From: Acidobacteriota bacterium
GTDB taxonomy: Bacteria; Acidobacteriota; Vicinamibacteria; Vicinamibacterales; 2-12-FULL-66-21
Assembly (NCBI GenBank): GCA_013694845.1
Contig: JACDBQ010000357.1
Span: 1 to 12,848, forward strand
Length of the DNA: 12,848 nt
Direction: 5' to 3'
A model generated the notes under the pieces. That model made no database searches. It was not told the DNA's origin and saw only the letters and a list, made by a program, of their open reading frames with translations. This document shows, piece after piece, positions 1 through 6,444 of this stretch (the first letter of the stretch is position 1; the number at the start of each line of letters is the position of its first letter). The translations under genes and the position numbers were made by a program.

Positions 1-40
1 AACATCTCGTATCTGGAATTTCAAAAAGGCGGAAGGCTGT

Positions 41-61
41 TTCCAGCTTCCAGCTTCCAGC
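41..61 (+). repeat. TTCCAGC heptamer, three perfect copies
   Basis: TTCCAGC is repeated head to tail at 41-47, 48-54 and 55-61. It lies about 40 bases before the CCCGCAC tract, and both precede the gene at 184. A TTCC-containing tract occupies the equivalent place before the DUF4175 gene near 11670. Confidence 0.9.
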
Positions 62-99
62 TGCGCTGTCAGCCCAACGTTCGATTCGAGCCCGCCCCC

Positions 100-141
100 C
101 CCGCACCCCGCACCCCGCACCCCGCACCCCGCAACCCGCTC
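100..141 (+). repeat. CCCGCAC heptamer tract, six units
   Basis: There are four perfect CCCGCAC units (100-106, 107-113, 114-120, 121-127), then CCCGCAA (128-134) and CCCGCTC (135-141). The tract stops three bases before the TATGAT box, so it occupies the position where a -35 element would lie. The heptamer differs by one base from CCCGCAT, the minus-strand unit of the tract at 11617-11644. Confidence 0.92.
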
Positions 142-144
142 TGA

Positions 145-150
145 TATGAT
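145..150 (+). promoter_or_regulatory. Candidate -10 box for the 184-2116 gene pair
   Basis: TATGAT matches the TATAAT consensus at five of six positions and lies 33 bases before the ATG at 184, giving an expected leader of roughly 25-30 nt with a good GGAG. No TTGACA-like -35 is visible, because the heptamer tract fills that position. Confidence 0.5.
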
Positions 151-183
151 CCCCGCGCCTGGACAAACCCCTGGAGATTCTGA

Positions 184-1113
184 ATGGGACTTCATCCGAT
201 TACGGCGCTGATGTCGGCGCTCGGCGTGCTCACCGCTGTCTACATCGCCGGCTGGACGCGCGCCGTCTCGGCGGTTCGAAGCCTCGGTACCCGGGAGCTC
301 TCCCCCGCGACCGACGCGCGGTTTCCGACGCCACCCATGATCGGGCTCGGGTTCGTGACGAACTTCTTCGATGCGCTCGGCATCGGCTCGTTCGCCACCA
401 GCACGGCCGCCTTCCGGCTGCTCAAAATGGTGCCGGACCGCGTCATCCCGGGGACGCTGAATGCGGGCCATACGCTGCCGACCGTCGCGCAGGCGTTCAT
501 TTTCACCTCGATCATCCCGGTCGACATCCTGACGCTGCTGTCCATGATCGTGGCCGCGGTGCTCGGCGCCTGGCTGGGCGCAGGCGTGGTCGCGCGGTGG
601 TCGAAACGCCGAGTGCAGGTCGGCATGGGCGCCGCGCTGCTGGCCGCGGCAATGTTCATGCTGATGACCCAGTTCGGCGTGTTCCCCGCTGGCAGCGATG
701 AGATCGGCGTTCGCGGTATCAAGCTGGCCATCGCGGTCACCGGCAACTTCGCATTGGGCGCACTGATGACGCTCGGCATCGGGCTCTACGCTCCCTGCAT
801 GGTCCTGGTCAGCTTGCTCGGCATGAGCGAGAAGACGGCCTTCCCGATCATGATGGGTTCATGCGCGTTCCTGATGCCGATCGGCAGCCTCCGGTTCATC
901 CGCGAGCAGAGCTACAGCCTGCGGGTCGCTCTCGGGCTCGCGCTGGGAGGCGTCATCGGCTCCATCGTCGCTGGCGTCTTCGTGAAGTCGCTGGATCTCG
1001 GCACCGTCCGCTGGCTCGTCATCGTCGTCGTGCTCTACACTGCGGTCACGATGTTGATGTCCGCGTTTTCCAAGAACGACCAGGAAGAAGTTCCCGTGCG
1101 CGCCCGTGTCTAG
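184..1113 (+). CDS. TSUP family permease (sulfite exporter TauE/SafE-like)
   Basis: Inner-membrane protein of 309 residues with about eight or nine hydrophobic segments (roughly 5-22, 52-75, 97-137, 146-163, 178-210, 222-236, 247-268, 275-296). It resembles the TSUP (TauE/SafE, DUF81) permeases, which move sulfur oxyanions or organosulfur acids, but the substrate cannot be read from the sequence. An internal duplication supports the two-half TSUP fold: an LGIG segment at 65-68, followed by Ala/Thr-rich helix and NAGHTLP at 93-99, is echoed by LGIG at 197-200 with a similar spaced helix. The ATG is supported by GGAG at 173-176, 7 nt upstream. The stop lies inside the next gene, whose GTG is at 1106, so the two are probably cotranscribed. 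Substrate annotation is weak; membership in a DUF81-like permease family is the likelier part. Confidence 0.7.
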   Translation: MGLHPITALMSALGVLTAVYIAGWTRAVSAVRSLGTRELSPATDARFPTPPMIGLGFVTNFFDALGIGSFATSTAAFRLLKMVPDRVIPGTLNAGHTLPTVAQAFIFTSIIPVDILTLLSMIVAAVLGAWLGAGVVARWSKRRVQVGMGAALLAAAMFMLMTQFGVFPAGSDEIGVRGIKLAIAVTGNFALGALMTLGIGLYAPCMVLVSLLGMSEKTAFPIMMGSCAFLMPIGSLRFIREQSYSLRVALGLALGGVIGSIVAGVFVKSLDLGTVRWLVIVVVLYTAVTMLMSAFSKNDQEEVPVRARV

Positions 1114-2116
1114 GCTCGCGATCCCGATCCTGCTGGCGGCTGCGATCGCCGGAGCGGCTACTCCAGCGTGGACGCCGCAGCTCACCGGCGTGAACGCCCG
1201 GCTTCGCGGCGTGAGCGCCGTCAGCACGACAGTCGCGTGGGCCAGTGGCACCGCCGGCACCGTTCTGCGAACGACCAACGGCGGCGATAGCTGGAACCTC
1301 CTGCCAGTTCCCGACGCTCAGCGCCTCGACTTCCGCGACATCGACGCCGTCAGCAAGGACACGGCCTACGTCCTCAGCATCGGCAACGGCGACGCGTCTC
1401 GTATCTACAAGACGACCAACGCCGGGACCAACTGGACCCTCCAGTTCGCCAACACCGATCCCCAAGTGTTCCTCGACGCCATGGCATTCTGGTCGGCAAC
1501 CCAGGGGATCGCCTACAGCGACTCGATCGCCGGAGCGTTCGTCATCTTCGCCACGTCCGACGGACGGACCTGGCAGCGTCTACCCGCCGATCGGTTGCCG
1601 GCAGCGCTCCCGAACGAAGGCGCATACGCGGCCAGCGGCACCAACGTCGCCGTACTGGGCGATCAGGTGTGGATCGGCACGACTGCCTCGCGCGTCCTGC
1701 ACTCAGCGGACCGCGGGCGCACATGGACGGTGTCCCAGACGCCGATCCCCACCAGTCAGTCGGCCGGTATCTTCTCGCTGGCCTTCCGCGACGCGACCCA
1801 CGGCATCGCCGTCGGCGGTGACTATCAGAAGGAAACAGAAGCGGTGGACAACGCGGCCATCACCTCAGACGGTGGCCGAACCTGGACACTGTCGAAGGGG
1901 CTCTCGGGTTACCGTTCCGCGGTCGCCCATGTGCCGCGCTCGAAGTCCTCATGGCTCGCCGTCGGCCCACGCGGCGCCGATGTGTCGCACGACGACGGGC
2001 GGACCTGGACGCCACTGACCGGAGCCGGCTTTCACGCATTCACCTTCGCTCCGCGCAGTCGCACCGGCTGGGGCGTCGGGGACCGGGGCACGGTGGCCAG
2101 GCTCGAAGGCCTGTGA
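1106..2116 (+). CDS. Secreted Asp-box beta-propeller protein (YCF48/BNR-like)
   Basis: Protein of 336 residues, probably exported: residues 1-18 form a signal-peptide-like hydrophobic stretch with small residues near 16-18. The rest is a repeat protein with six Asp-box-type motifs (consensus S/T-x-D-G-G-x-T-W) at about 56-64, 103-111, 150-156, 200-208, 253-261 and 294-302, spaced about 45-55 residues apart, ending in a final blade strand near 322-333. This is the architecture of YCF48/HCF136-like and sialidase-type (BNR) propellers. Sialidase catalytic residues are not evident, so I call it a binding or assembly-type propeller rather than an enzyme. The GTG start overlaps the upstream stop by 8 nt, and the nearest purine-rich site (AGGAAG, 1082-1087) is too far away, so translation probably depends on coupling. 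The partner is unknown. Confidence 0.8.
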   Translation: MSRLAIPILLAAAIAGAATPAWTPQLTGVNARLRGVSAVSTTVAWASGTAGTVLRTTNGGDSWNLLPVPDAQRLDFRDIDAVSKDTAYVLSIGNGDASRIYKTTNAGTNWTLQFANTDPQVFLDAMAFWSATQGIAYSDSIAGAFVIFATSDGRTWQRLPADRLPAALPNEGAYAASGTNVAVLGDQVWIGTTASRVLHSADRGRTWTVSQTPIPTSQSAGIFSLAFRDATHGIAVGGDYQKETEAVDNAAITSDGGRTWTLSKGLSGYRSAVAHVPRSKSSWLAVGPRGADVSHDDGRTWTPLTGAGFHAFTFAPRSRTGWGVGDRGTVARLEGL

Positions 2117-2301
2117 CCTCAGTCGGGTGGACGGAGTGAACGGGCTTCACCCGGGTAAATCGACCTAACGAGACGAAGGAAGAAGGCGACGAGGGGCAGG
2201 GCGTGAGCGTAAGTCTGATGGCACCGGCAGGTAGCGTCTCCCCTTCGTTCTCCGTTGACCCCGCTTATCCGTGTGAATTCCGTGCCCCGAAACCCTCGGA
2301 T
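2117..2301. other. Convergent spacer with weak dyads
   Basis: This 184-base spacer separates two converging genes. CGGGTG (2124-2129) can pair with CACCCG (2148-2153), and a competing GTGAA/TTCAC dyad (2136-2140/2146-2150) lies inside it. Neither is followed by a T-run, so either would be a poor intrinsic terminator. A plus-strand reading frame from 2203 runs into the antisense of the dehydrogenase gene and has no recognisable content. I see no RNA gene. Confidence 0.5.
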
Positions 2302-3528
2302 CTACCGGATGATCCGCAGGTTGGTCGGCGGATCGAGTGGTCCGCTCACCTTCAGGATGACTCCGCGGCTGTAACTCACGATCAACAGCTCCCCCCCTGC
2401 ATCGACACCGAACGAGCTCACCCCGGCGAGTTGCGCGGATCCCCCGAGCTCGGTCGTGTGTTCACGGACGTCTGACGCGACCGCCTCGCCGCGGTCGTCG
2501 ATCGCGAGCGCGAGCGACCACACGCGGCTGCGGACGAAGTCCGCGAAGAAGTAGCGCCCGCGAAATCCGATACCGAGCGACGTGCCGCGGTAGACATAGC
2601 CACCCGTAATCGACGATCCCACCGAGTGGTTGTATTCATGGATCGGGTCGACCAGCGGGGTAAACGCCGGTGGAAGGTTCGTCACATTGTCGCGTGCCCC
2701 TTCACGGTTGCGCCAGCCGTAGTTCCGCCCGGACCGGCCACGCGGCTCGTAGTTCACTTCCTCCCACTGGTTTTGACCGACGTCAGCCGCGATCATCGCC
2801 CCGGTGCCCCCGCGCGACAGATCGTCGAACGTGTAACGCCACGGATTGCGCCAACCAAAGCTCCAGATTTCCGGACGGGTACCGCCAGCAGGAAACGGAT
2901 TGTCGACCGGCACCGCGTAACCGATCGGGTTCGAGTCGGGCACGCTCACATCGACCCGCAGCATCTTGCCGAGAAGCGTCCGAGGGTCTTGCGCAAAGTG
3001 GTTGGGATCGTTGCCGGATCCTCCATCACCCATACCGATGTAGAGATGCCCGTCGGGCCCGAACGCCAGGTGACCGCCGTTGTGATTCGAAAACGGCTGC
3101 TCGATCAGCGCCGGGCCGGACGGACCATTCCACCGCAGGTCGAAGCGGGACGAAGGGTCGGCCATGAGCGGGTTGAGGGGACGTCGGTAGCGGGCAACCA
3201 CCGTGTGACCGTCAGTGTTCGTGAAGTTGACGAAGAAACGTCCGGTCGCGCCGGCGTCCGGAGGGAACGCGAGCCCGAGCAGCCCCTGTTCACCGCCGGC
3301 TCTCACCGACGAACGAAGGTCCAGGAAATCAGTCGGCAGTACGACGCCAGCACGAAAGACTCGGATCCTGCCACGTTGTTCGACGACAAACTGAACCGAG
3401 GAGTCGGTTGGATCCTGGACGATAGCGACCGGCTCGGTAAAGCCGGACGCATGCACGCTGACTCGAAACTGCGCGGCAGAATCGGCTGCGATCGAGATGA
3501 TCACGGTGGCAAAAAAGGCAAGACGCAT
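2302..3528 (-). CDS. PQQ-dependent aldose/sorbosone-type sugar dehydrogenase
   Basis: Secreted quinoprotein of 408 residues: signal peptide about 1-19, ending in a small-residue AAQ-type site, then a six-bladed propeller of the soluble glucose dehydrogenase/YliI (Asd) family. These enzymes oxidise aldoses to lactones in the periplasm using PQQ and calcium. The family signature is clear: HNGGH at 149-153 supplies the catalytic-base His149, GDGGSGNDP (167-175) is the usual loop, LLGKMLRVD (185-193) follows, and RNP at 227-229 carries the expected PQQ-contacting Arg227. NYGW at 269-272 is also typical. The ATG at 3528 has GGAAGAG just upstream. It diverges from a degenerate homologue starting at 3576. 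The last residues, PPTNLRIIR, resemble the first strand of an Fn3 domain that then stops. The sugar substrate is unknown. Confidence 0.9.
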   Translation of the reverse strand: MRLAFFATVIISIAADSAAQFRVSVHASGFTEPVAIVQDPTDSSVQFVVEQRGRIRVFRAGVVLPTDFLDLRSSVRAGGEQGLLGLAFPPDAGATGRFFVNFTNTDGHTVVARYRRPLNPLMADPSSRFDLRWNGPSGPALIEQPFSNHNGGHLAFGPDGHLYIGMGDGGSGNDPNHFAQDPRTLLGKMLRVDVSVPDSNPIGYAVPVDNPFPAGGTRPEIWSFGWRNPWRYTFDDLSRGGTGAMIAADVGQNQWEEVNYEPRGRSGRNYGWRNREGARDNVTNLPPAFTPLVDPIHEYNHSVGSSITGGYVYRGTSLGIGFRGRYFFADFVRSRVWSLALAIDDRGEAVASDVREHTTELGGSAQLAGVSSFGVDAGGELLIVSYSRGVILKVSGPLDPPTNLRIIR

Positions 3529-3549
3529 AGGTACTCTTCCGGTTGTATC

Positions 3550-3570
3550 GGTCGACCCGGGCGTATTATC
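3550..3570. promoter_or_regulatory. Shared divergent promoter region with symmetric -10 island
   Basis: The only AT-rich patch between the divergent genes is TATTATC at 3564-3570. Read on the plus strand it gives TATTAT (five of six matches), placed so that transcription would start at or next to the ATG at 3576, implying a leaderless message. Read on the minus strand it gives GATAAT (five of six), with a leader of about 30 nt to the ATG at 3528. An 8-bp palindrome, GGTCGACC (3550-3557), sits beside it and could be an operator. No convincing -35 element is seen in either direction. Confidence 0.45.
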
Positions 3571-3575
3571 TACTG

Positions 3576-4976
3576 ATGGCCGCGCCTGGCACTCTGCTTT
3601 CTGCCGCCATCGTCCTGCTGACCGCCGCCGCGACGGCGGCGTGCGAGACGGGCAACCGCCCGCCTGCCCCCTCGCCGGGTACAGGCACCGGTGAAACCAT
3701 CACGGGGCGCGAGCGGATCGGCTGGGACCAACCCGCGCAAGGCACTGCCGAGCTCGCGACCTTCCGCTACGCGATCTACGTCGACGGAACCCGGTCAGAA
3801 ATCGCGGACGCGACCTGCACGTCCACGGCCGGCCCGACCGGGTTCGCCTGTTCGGGGCGCCTGCCGGTGATGCCGCCAGGCACCCACGTCCTCGAGATTG
3901 CGGCGTTCACCAGCGGCGATGCGGACGCCGAAAGTGCCCGCTCGGGTACCCTCCGCGTCACGGTCATCGGTTCCACGTCACCGGCAACCGCCACTCCGCT
4001 CGTGAATGGCGAGCGTCTCACGACGGTGGACGGCATTCAATTGAGTGCAGTGCTGGTTGTGGACGGGATCGCTGATCTCGCCGACATGGCGCTCGCGCCG
4101 GACGGCCGACTGCTGATCGCGGAACGCGGCGGCCGTGTTCGCATCGTTGAGGATTCGGTGAACGCCGCGCCGCCGGTCGTTGCCGACACGGGCGCCGAAC
4201 TGCTCTCCCTCGCACTCGCCCCCGACTTCGCGAGCACCGGACATGTGTTCGTCATCCACTCGCAGCCGGGCGTCTTCGGTCTGGTCCGTTACCGCCTTCA
4301 GGGCGACCAGCTCATCGATCGGATGCGGATCCTCGCTGACATTCCCGCCTCGCCTGAGCCCTCCGCGGTGGTGCGCTTCGGGCCGGACGCCAAGCTCTAC
4401 GCGGCCTTCGATGACGCGAACGATCGTGATGCAGCGGAGCGGCTGTCTGATTGGGGCGGGAAGATCCTGCGCCTGAATCCCGACGGCCGAACGCCGGATG
4501 ACCAGCCGGCGGCATCGCCGGTCTTCTGGAGCGGACTGGCGTCGCCGCGGGGCCTGGACTGGGGGCCGGACGGGAACGCGCTGTGGATGGCCGAACGAGG
4601 CCCGGACGGCATCGAGCGTCTCCGTGTGCTCGTCACCGGCGTGGACCGGCCACGCCGCGCGGGACAGCGCGCGACCTACGTGCTGCCGGGCGAGCCCTGG
4701 ACAACATCACTGGCATTCAGTCGTGGAGATGCGGTTCCGCAATTTCACGGCAACCTCTTCGTGGCCGCGCGCGGCGCGGGGTCCCTTCTGCGCGTCCAAT
4801 TCCACCAGAACGACCGGACGCGGGCAGTCACGACTGAGAAGCTGCTCGAGGGAAGGATGGAAGGCCTGCGCGCCGTCCAGGTGAGCGAAGATGGCGCGAT
4901 CTATTGTGCGACCGGCAGCGCCGTCTGGCGGTTGACGCCGCCACCCGACCCGCGGAAGTCGGGTGTCATCAGATGA
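3576..4976 (+). CDS. Putative lipoprotein: Fn3-like domain plus degenerate sugar-dehydrogenase propeller
   Basis: Protein of 466 residues from the ATG at 3576. I prefer this to an in-frame TTG at 3543, which adds 11 residues ahead of an otherwise normal signal peptide. Residues 1-22 are hydrophobic and end in TAAC, so Cys23 may be lipidated, although Thr at -3 is not ideal. A Pro-rich linker leads to a beta-sandwich, Fn3/Ig-like, at about 41-132 with two cysteines (81, 92) that could pair. From about 148 the chain follows the glucose/sorbosone dehydrogenase propeller (DMALAPDGRLL near 170, GGKILRLNPDG near 294-304). At the positions matching the neighbour's His149 and Arg227, however, this protein has Glu261 and Ala322 by eye alignment. 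PQQ catalysis is therefore unlikely, and a binding or structural role is more plausible. It has no Shine-Dalgarno, consistent with a leaderless start. The propeller may only be NHL-like, since the homology is weak. Confidence 0.75.
   Translation: MAAPGTLLSAAIVLLTAAATAACETGNRPPAPSPGTGTGETITGRERIGWDQPAQGTAELATFRYAIYVDGTRSEIADATCTSTAGPTGFACSGRLPVMPPGTHVLEIAAFTSGDADAESARSGTLRVTVIGSTSPATATPLVNGERLTTVDGIQLSAVLVVDGIADLADMALAPDGRLLIAERGGRVRIVEDSVNAAPPVVADTGAELLSLALAPDFASTGHVFVIHSQPGVFGLVRYRLQGDQLIDRMRILADIPASPEPSAVVRFGPDAKLYAAFDDANDRDAAERLSDWGGKILRLNPDGRTPDDQPAASPVFWSGLASPRGLDWGPDGNALWMAERGPDGIERLRVLVTGVDRPRRAGQRATYVLPGEPWTTSLAFSRGDAVPQFHGNLFVAARGAGSLLRVQFHQNDRTRAVTTEKLLEGRMEGLRAVQVSEDGAIYCATGSAVWRLTPPPDPRKSGVIR
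4942..4965. terminator. Hairpin at the convergent gene ends, possibly bidirectional
   Basis: CACCCGAC (4942-4949) and GTCGGGTG (4958-4965) form a perfect 8-bp stem with an 8-nt loop, inside the last codons of the plus-strand gene and about 40-60 nt past the stop of the minus-strand M16 operon. It is followed at once by the 13-bp palindrome GTCATC-A-GATGAC (4965-4977), which includes the TGA stop. There is no T-run on either side, so an intrinsic terminator is not certain; mRNA 3'-end protection is an alternative. Confidence 0.45.
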
Positions 4977-5004
4977 CGCCTGTCTCCTGACCTCCACGGT
5001 GTGA

Positions 5005-6444
5005 TTATTTCTGCACGCCGTCCGCATCCAGCACCACGATCGGCGCGATCCCGGTGGCCTTCAGCGGGCCTTCGATCGACTTCCGATCACCGACGATCAC
5101 GATGTTCAGATGATCGAGGTCGACATATTTCTTTGCGACCCGGAGGACGTCGTCCTTCGTGATCGCCGACACGGCCTTGGCATAGTTCTGGTAGTAGTCG
5201 GGGGGCAGATCCTGCACATACAGGTTCGTGATCGTCGAGCCGATCGCGGTCACGGAACTGAACTGCGACGGTAGACGCTGAATCAGCGTCTCCCTGGCCG
5301 TCTGCATCTCCTCGTCCGTGATCGGCCGGCCGCCGTGGATGCCGCGGAGCTCCTTCATGAATTCGACCAGTCCGGCATCGGTCTTTTCGCTCACGACGTC
5401 GCCGCCGGCCCGAAAGGGTCCCGGGCCCTTGCCATACGAAAAGCCGGAGTTCACGCCGTAGCTGTAGCCCTTCTCCTCGCGAATGTTGGCGTTCAGCCGC
5501 GACTGGAAGTGTCCGCCGAGGATGAAGTTCATGACTTGCAGCGCCATGTAGTCCGGGGTATTCCTGGGCGGGCCGGGCAGGCCGATGTTAAACACCGACT
5601 GCTTGGCGCCGGGCTTGTCGACCAGGTAGATCGCCGTCGCCCGCGCTTCGGGGATCGCCGGGTAGGTGAAGGGTGGCTTCGCGCCGCCGGCGGTCCAGCC
5701 TGAAAGCACCTTCTCGACGGCGGCCTTTGCGCCGGCAGTGTCGATGTCACCCACGACGGTCACGATCGCGCGGCCGGGTTGGAAATACGCTTTGTGAAAG
5801 GCCGCGACATCGTCGCGCGTCGCCGCTTTGATACTCGATTCATCGACGGTCTGACCGAATGGGTGCGCGGTGCCATACAGGACGCGCGAGAACACGCGGT
5901 CACCGATGAACCCGGGCTGCGCATTCTGCTGGGCGAGCGCGATCAGCCGCTGCGCCCGGAGCCGCTCGAGCGCCGGCGCGGGAAACGTCGGGTTCAGCAG
6001 CATGTCCGCGAGGATCTCGAGCGTCGGCGCGAACGTCTCGGTCGTGGCCAGGAACGACACGGAGCCGCTTTCGTCACCGACGCCGGCCCCGACATTCGTG
6101 CCGAGCATCTGGAGCGCGAGGGCGAGGGCCTCGGCGTCCCGCGTCCGGGTCCCCTCGCGCATCATGGCGGTGGTGAATGCCGCGACGCCGAGCTTGTCGG
6201 GCGTCTCGAACTGGTTCGTTCCCCCGACGAACGAAATGGTGAAGGAGATCAGCGGCAGACCGCGCCGCTCGGCCACCAGGAGCTGGGCGCCGTTCGACAG
6301 CTTCCCGCTCGTCCAGGTCGGCACGCGCAGCTCAGGTATCCTGCTTGGAGTCGGGGCTTTCTTCCGGTCGAGTTGCTGCGCGATCGGCGCCGCCGTGGCG
6401 AGCGTCAGCAGCAGCGCGCAGGCGAGCGACAGGTGGCGACGCAT
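5005..6444 (-). CDS. Secreted M16 peptidase-like protein, non-catalytic subunit
   Basis: Protein of 479 residues with a signal peptide (about 1-22). It has the two tandem alpha/beta repeats of family M16 (insulinase/pitrilysin/processing peptidase). Where the zinc motif HxxEH should lie, just after GG-NQFE and LG, it reads AAFTTAM (88-94), so the metal ligands are absent. The C-terminal half keeps the Arg/Tyr signature of M16 partner subunits, RxxxGYSYG (322-330), which helps bind substrate in two-subunit members. The length is normal for a single M16 chain of the bacterial two-chain type. The ATG (6444-6442) overlaps the TGA of the upstream catalytic M16 gene by one base, with a strong SD (GGAGGTGA) in that gene's last codons. 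This tight coupling suggests equimolar synthesis and a heterodimer. Location is periplasm or outside the cell. Confidence 0.9.
   Translation of the reverse strand: MRRHLSLACALLLTLATAAPIAQQLDRKKAPTPSRIPELRVPTWTSGKLSNGAQLLVAERRGLPLISFTISFVGGTNQFETPDKLGVAAFTTAMMREGTRTRDAEALALALQMLGTNVGAGVGDESGSVSFLATTETFAPTLEILADMLLNPTFPAPALERLRAQRLIALAQQNAQPGFIGDRVFSRVLYGTAHPFGQTVDESSIKAATRDDVAAFHKAYFQPGRAIVTVVGDIDTAGAKAAVEKVLSGWTAGGAKPPFTYPAIPEARATAIYLVDKPGAKQSVFNIGLPGPPRNTPDYMALQVMNFILGGHFQSRLNANIREEKGYSYGVNSGFSYGKGPGPFRAGGDVVSEKTDAGLVEFMKELRGIHGGRPITDEEMQTARETLIQRLPSQFSSVTAIGSTITNLYVQDLPPDYYQNYAKAVSAITKDDVLRVAKKYVDLDHLNIVIVGDRKSIEGPLKATGIAPIVVLDADGVQK

Larger units (their letters stand above)
1..183. other. 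Intergenic leader upstream of the TSUP-like permease
   Basis: No coding region is supportable here. The stretch contains three TTCCAGC heptamers (41-61), a C-rich heptamer tract (100-141), a TATGAT box (145-150) and a GGAG Shine-Dalgarno (173-176), which lies 7 nt before the ATG at 184. A minus-strand ATG at 5-3 could begin a divergent gene, but only two further bases are visible and no ribosome site precedes it. Confidence 0.7.

Noticed and set aside
100..141. Tandem units considered as a CRISPR array
   Set aside because: Seven-base head-to-tail units have no unique spacers; the 28-37 base repeat and spacer pattern is absent.
2203..2475. 90-codon plus-strand frame starting in the convergent spacer
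   Set aside because: Over half overlaps the antisense of the dehydrogenase gene; no ribosome site or family motif.
3543..3575. TTG at 3543 as start of the Fn3/propeller lipoprotein
   Set aside because: It adds an Arg/Tyr-rich stretch ahead of an otherwise complete signal peptide and lacks a Shine-Dalgarno; the ATG at 3576 fits better.
2626..3576. Long plus-strand reading frame of 316 codons opposite the sugar dehydrogenase
   Set aside because: It is antisense to a gene with clear family motifs; the translation is Arg/Val-rich with no signature, as expected from GC-rich codon bias.
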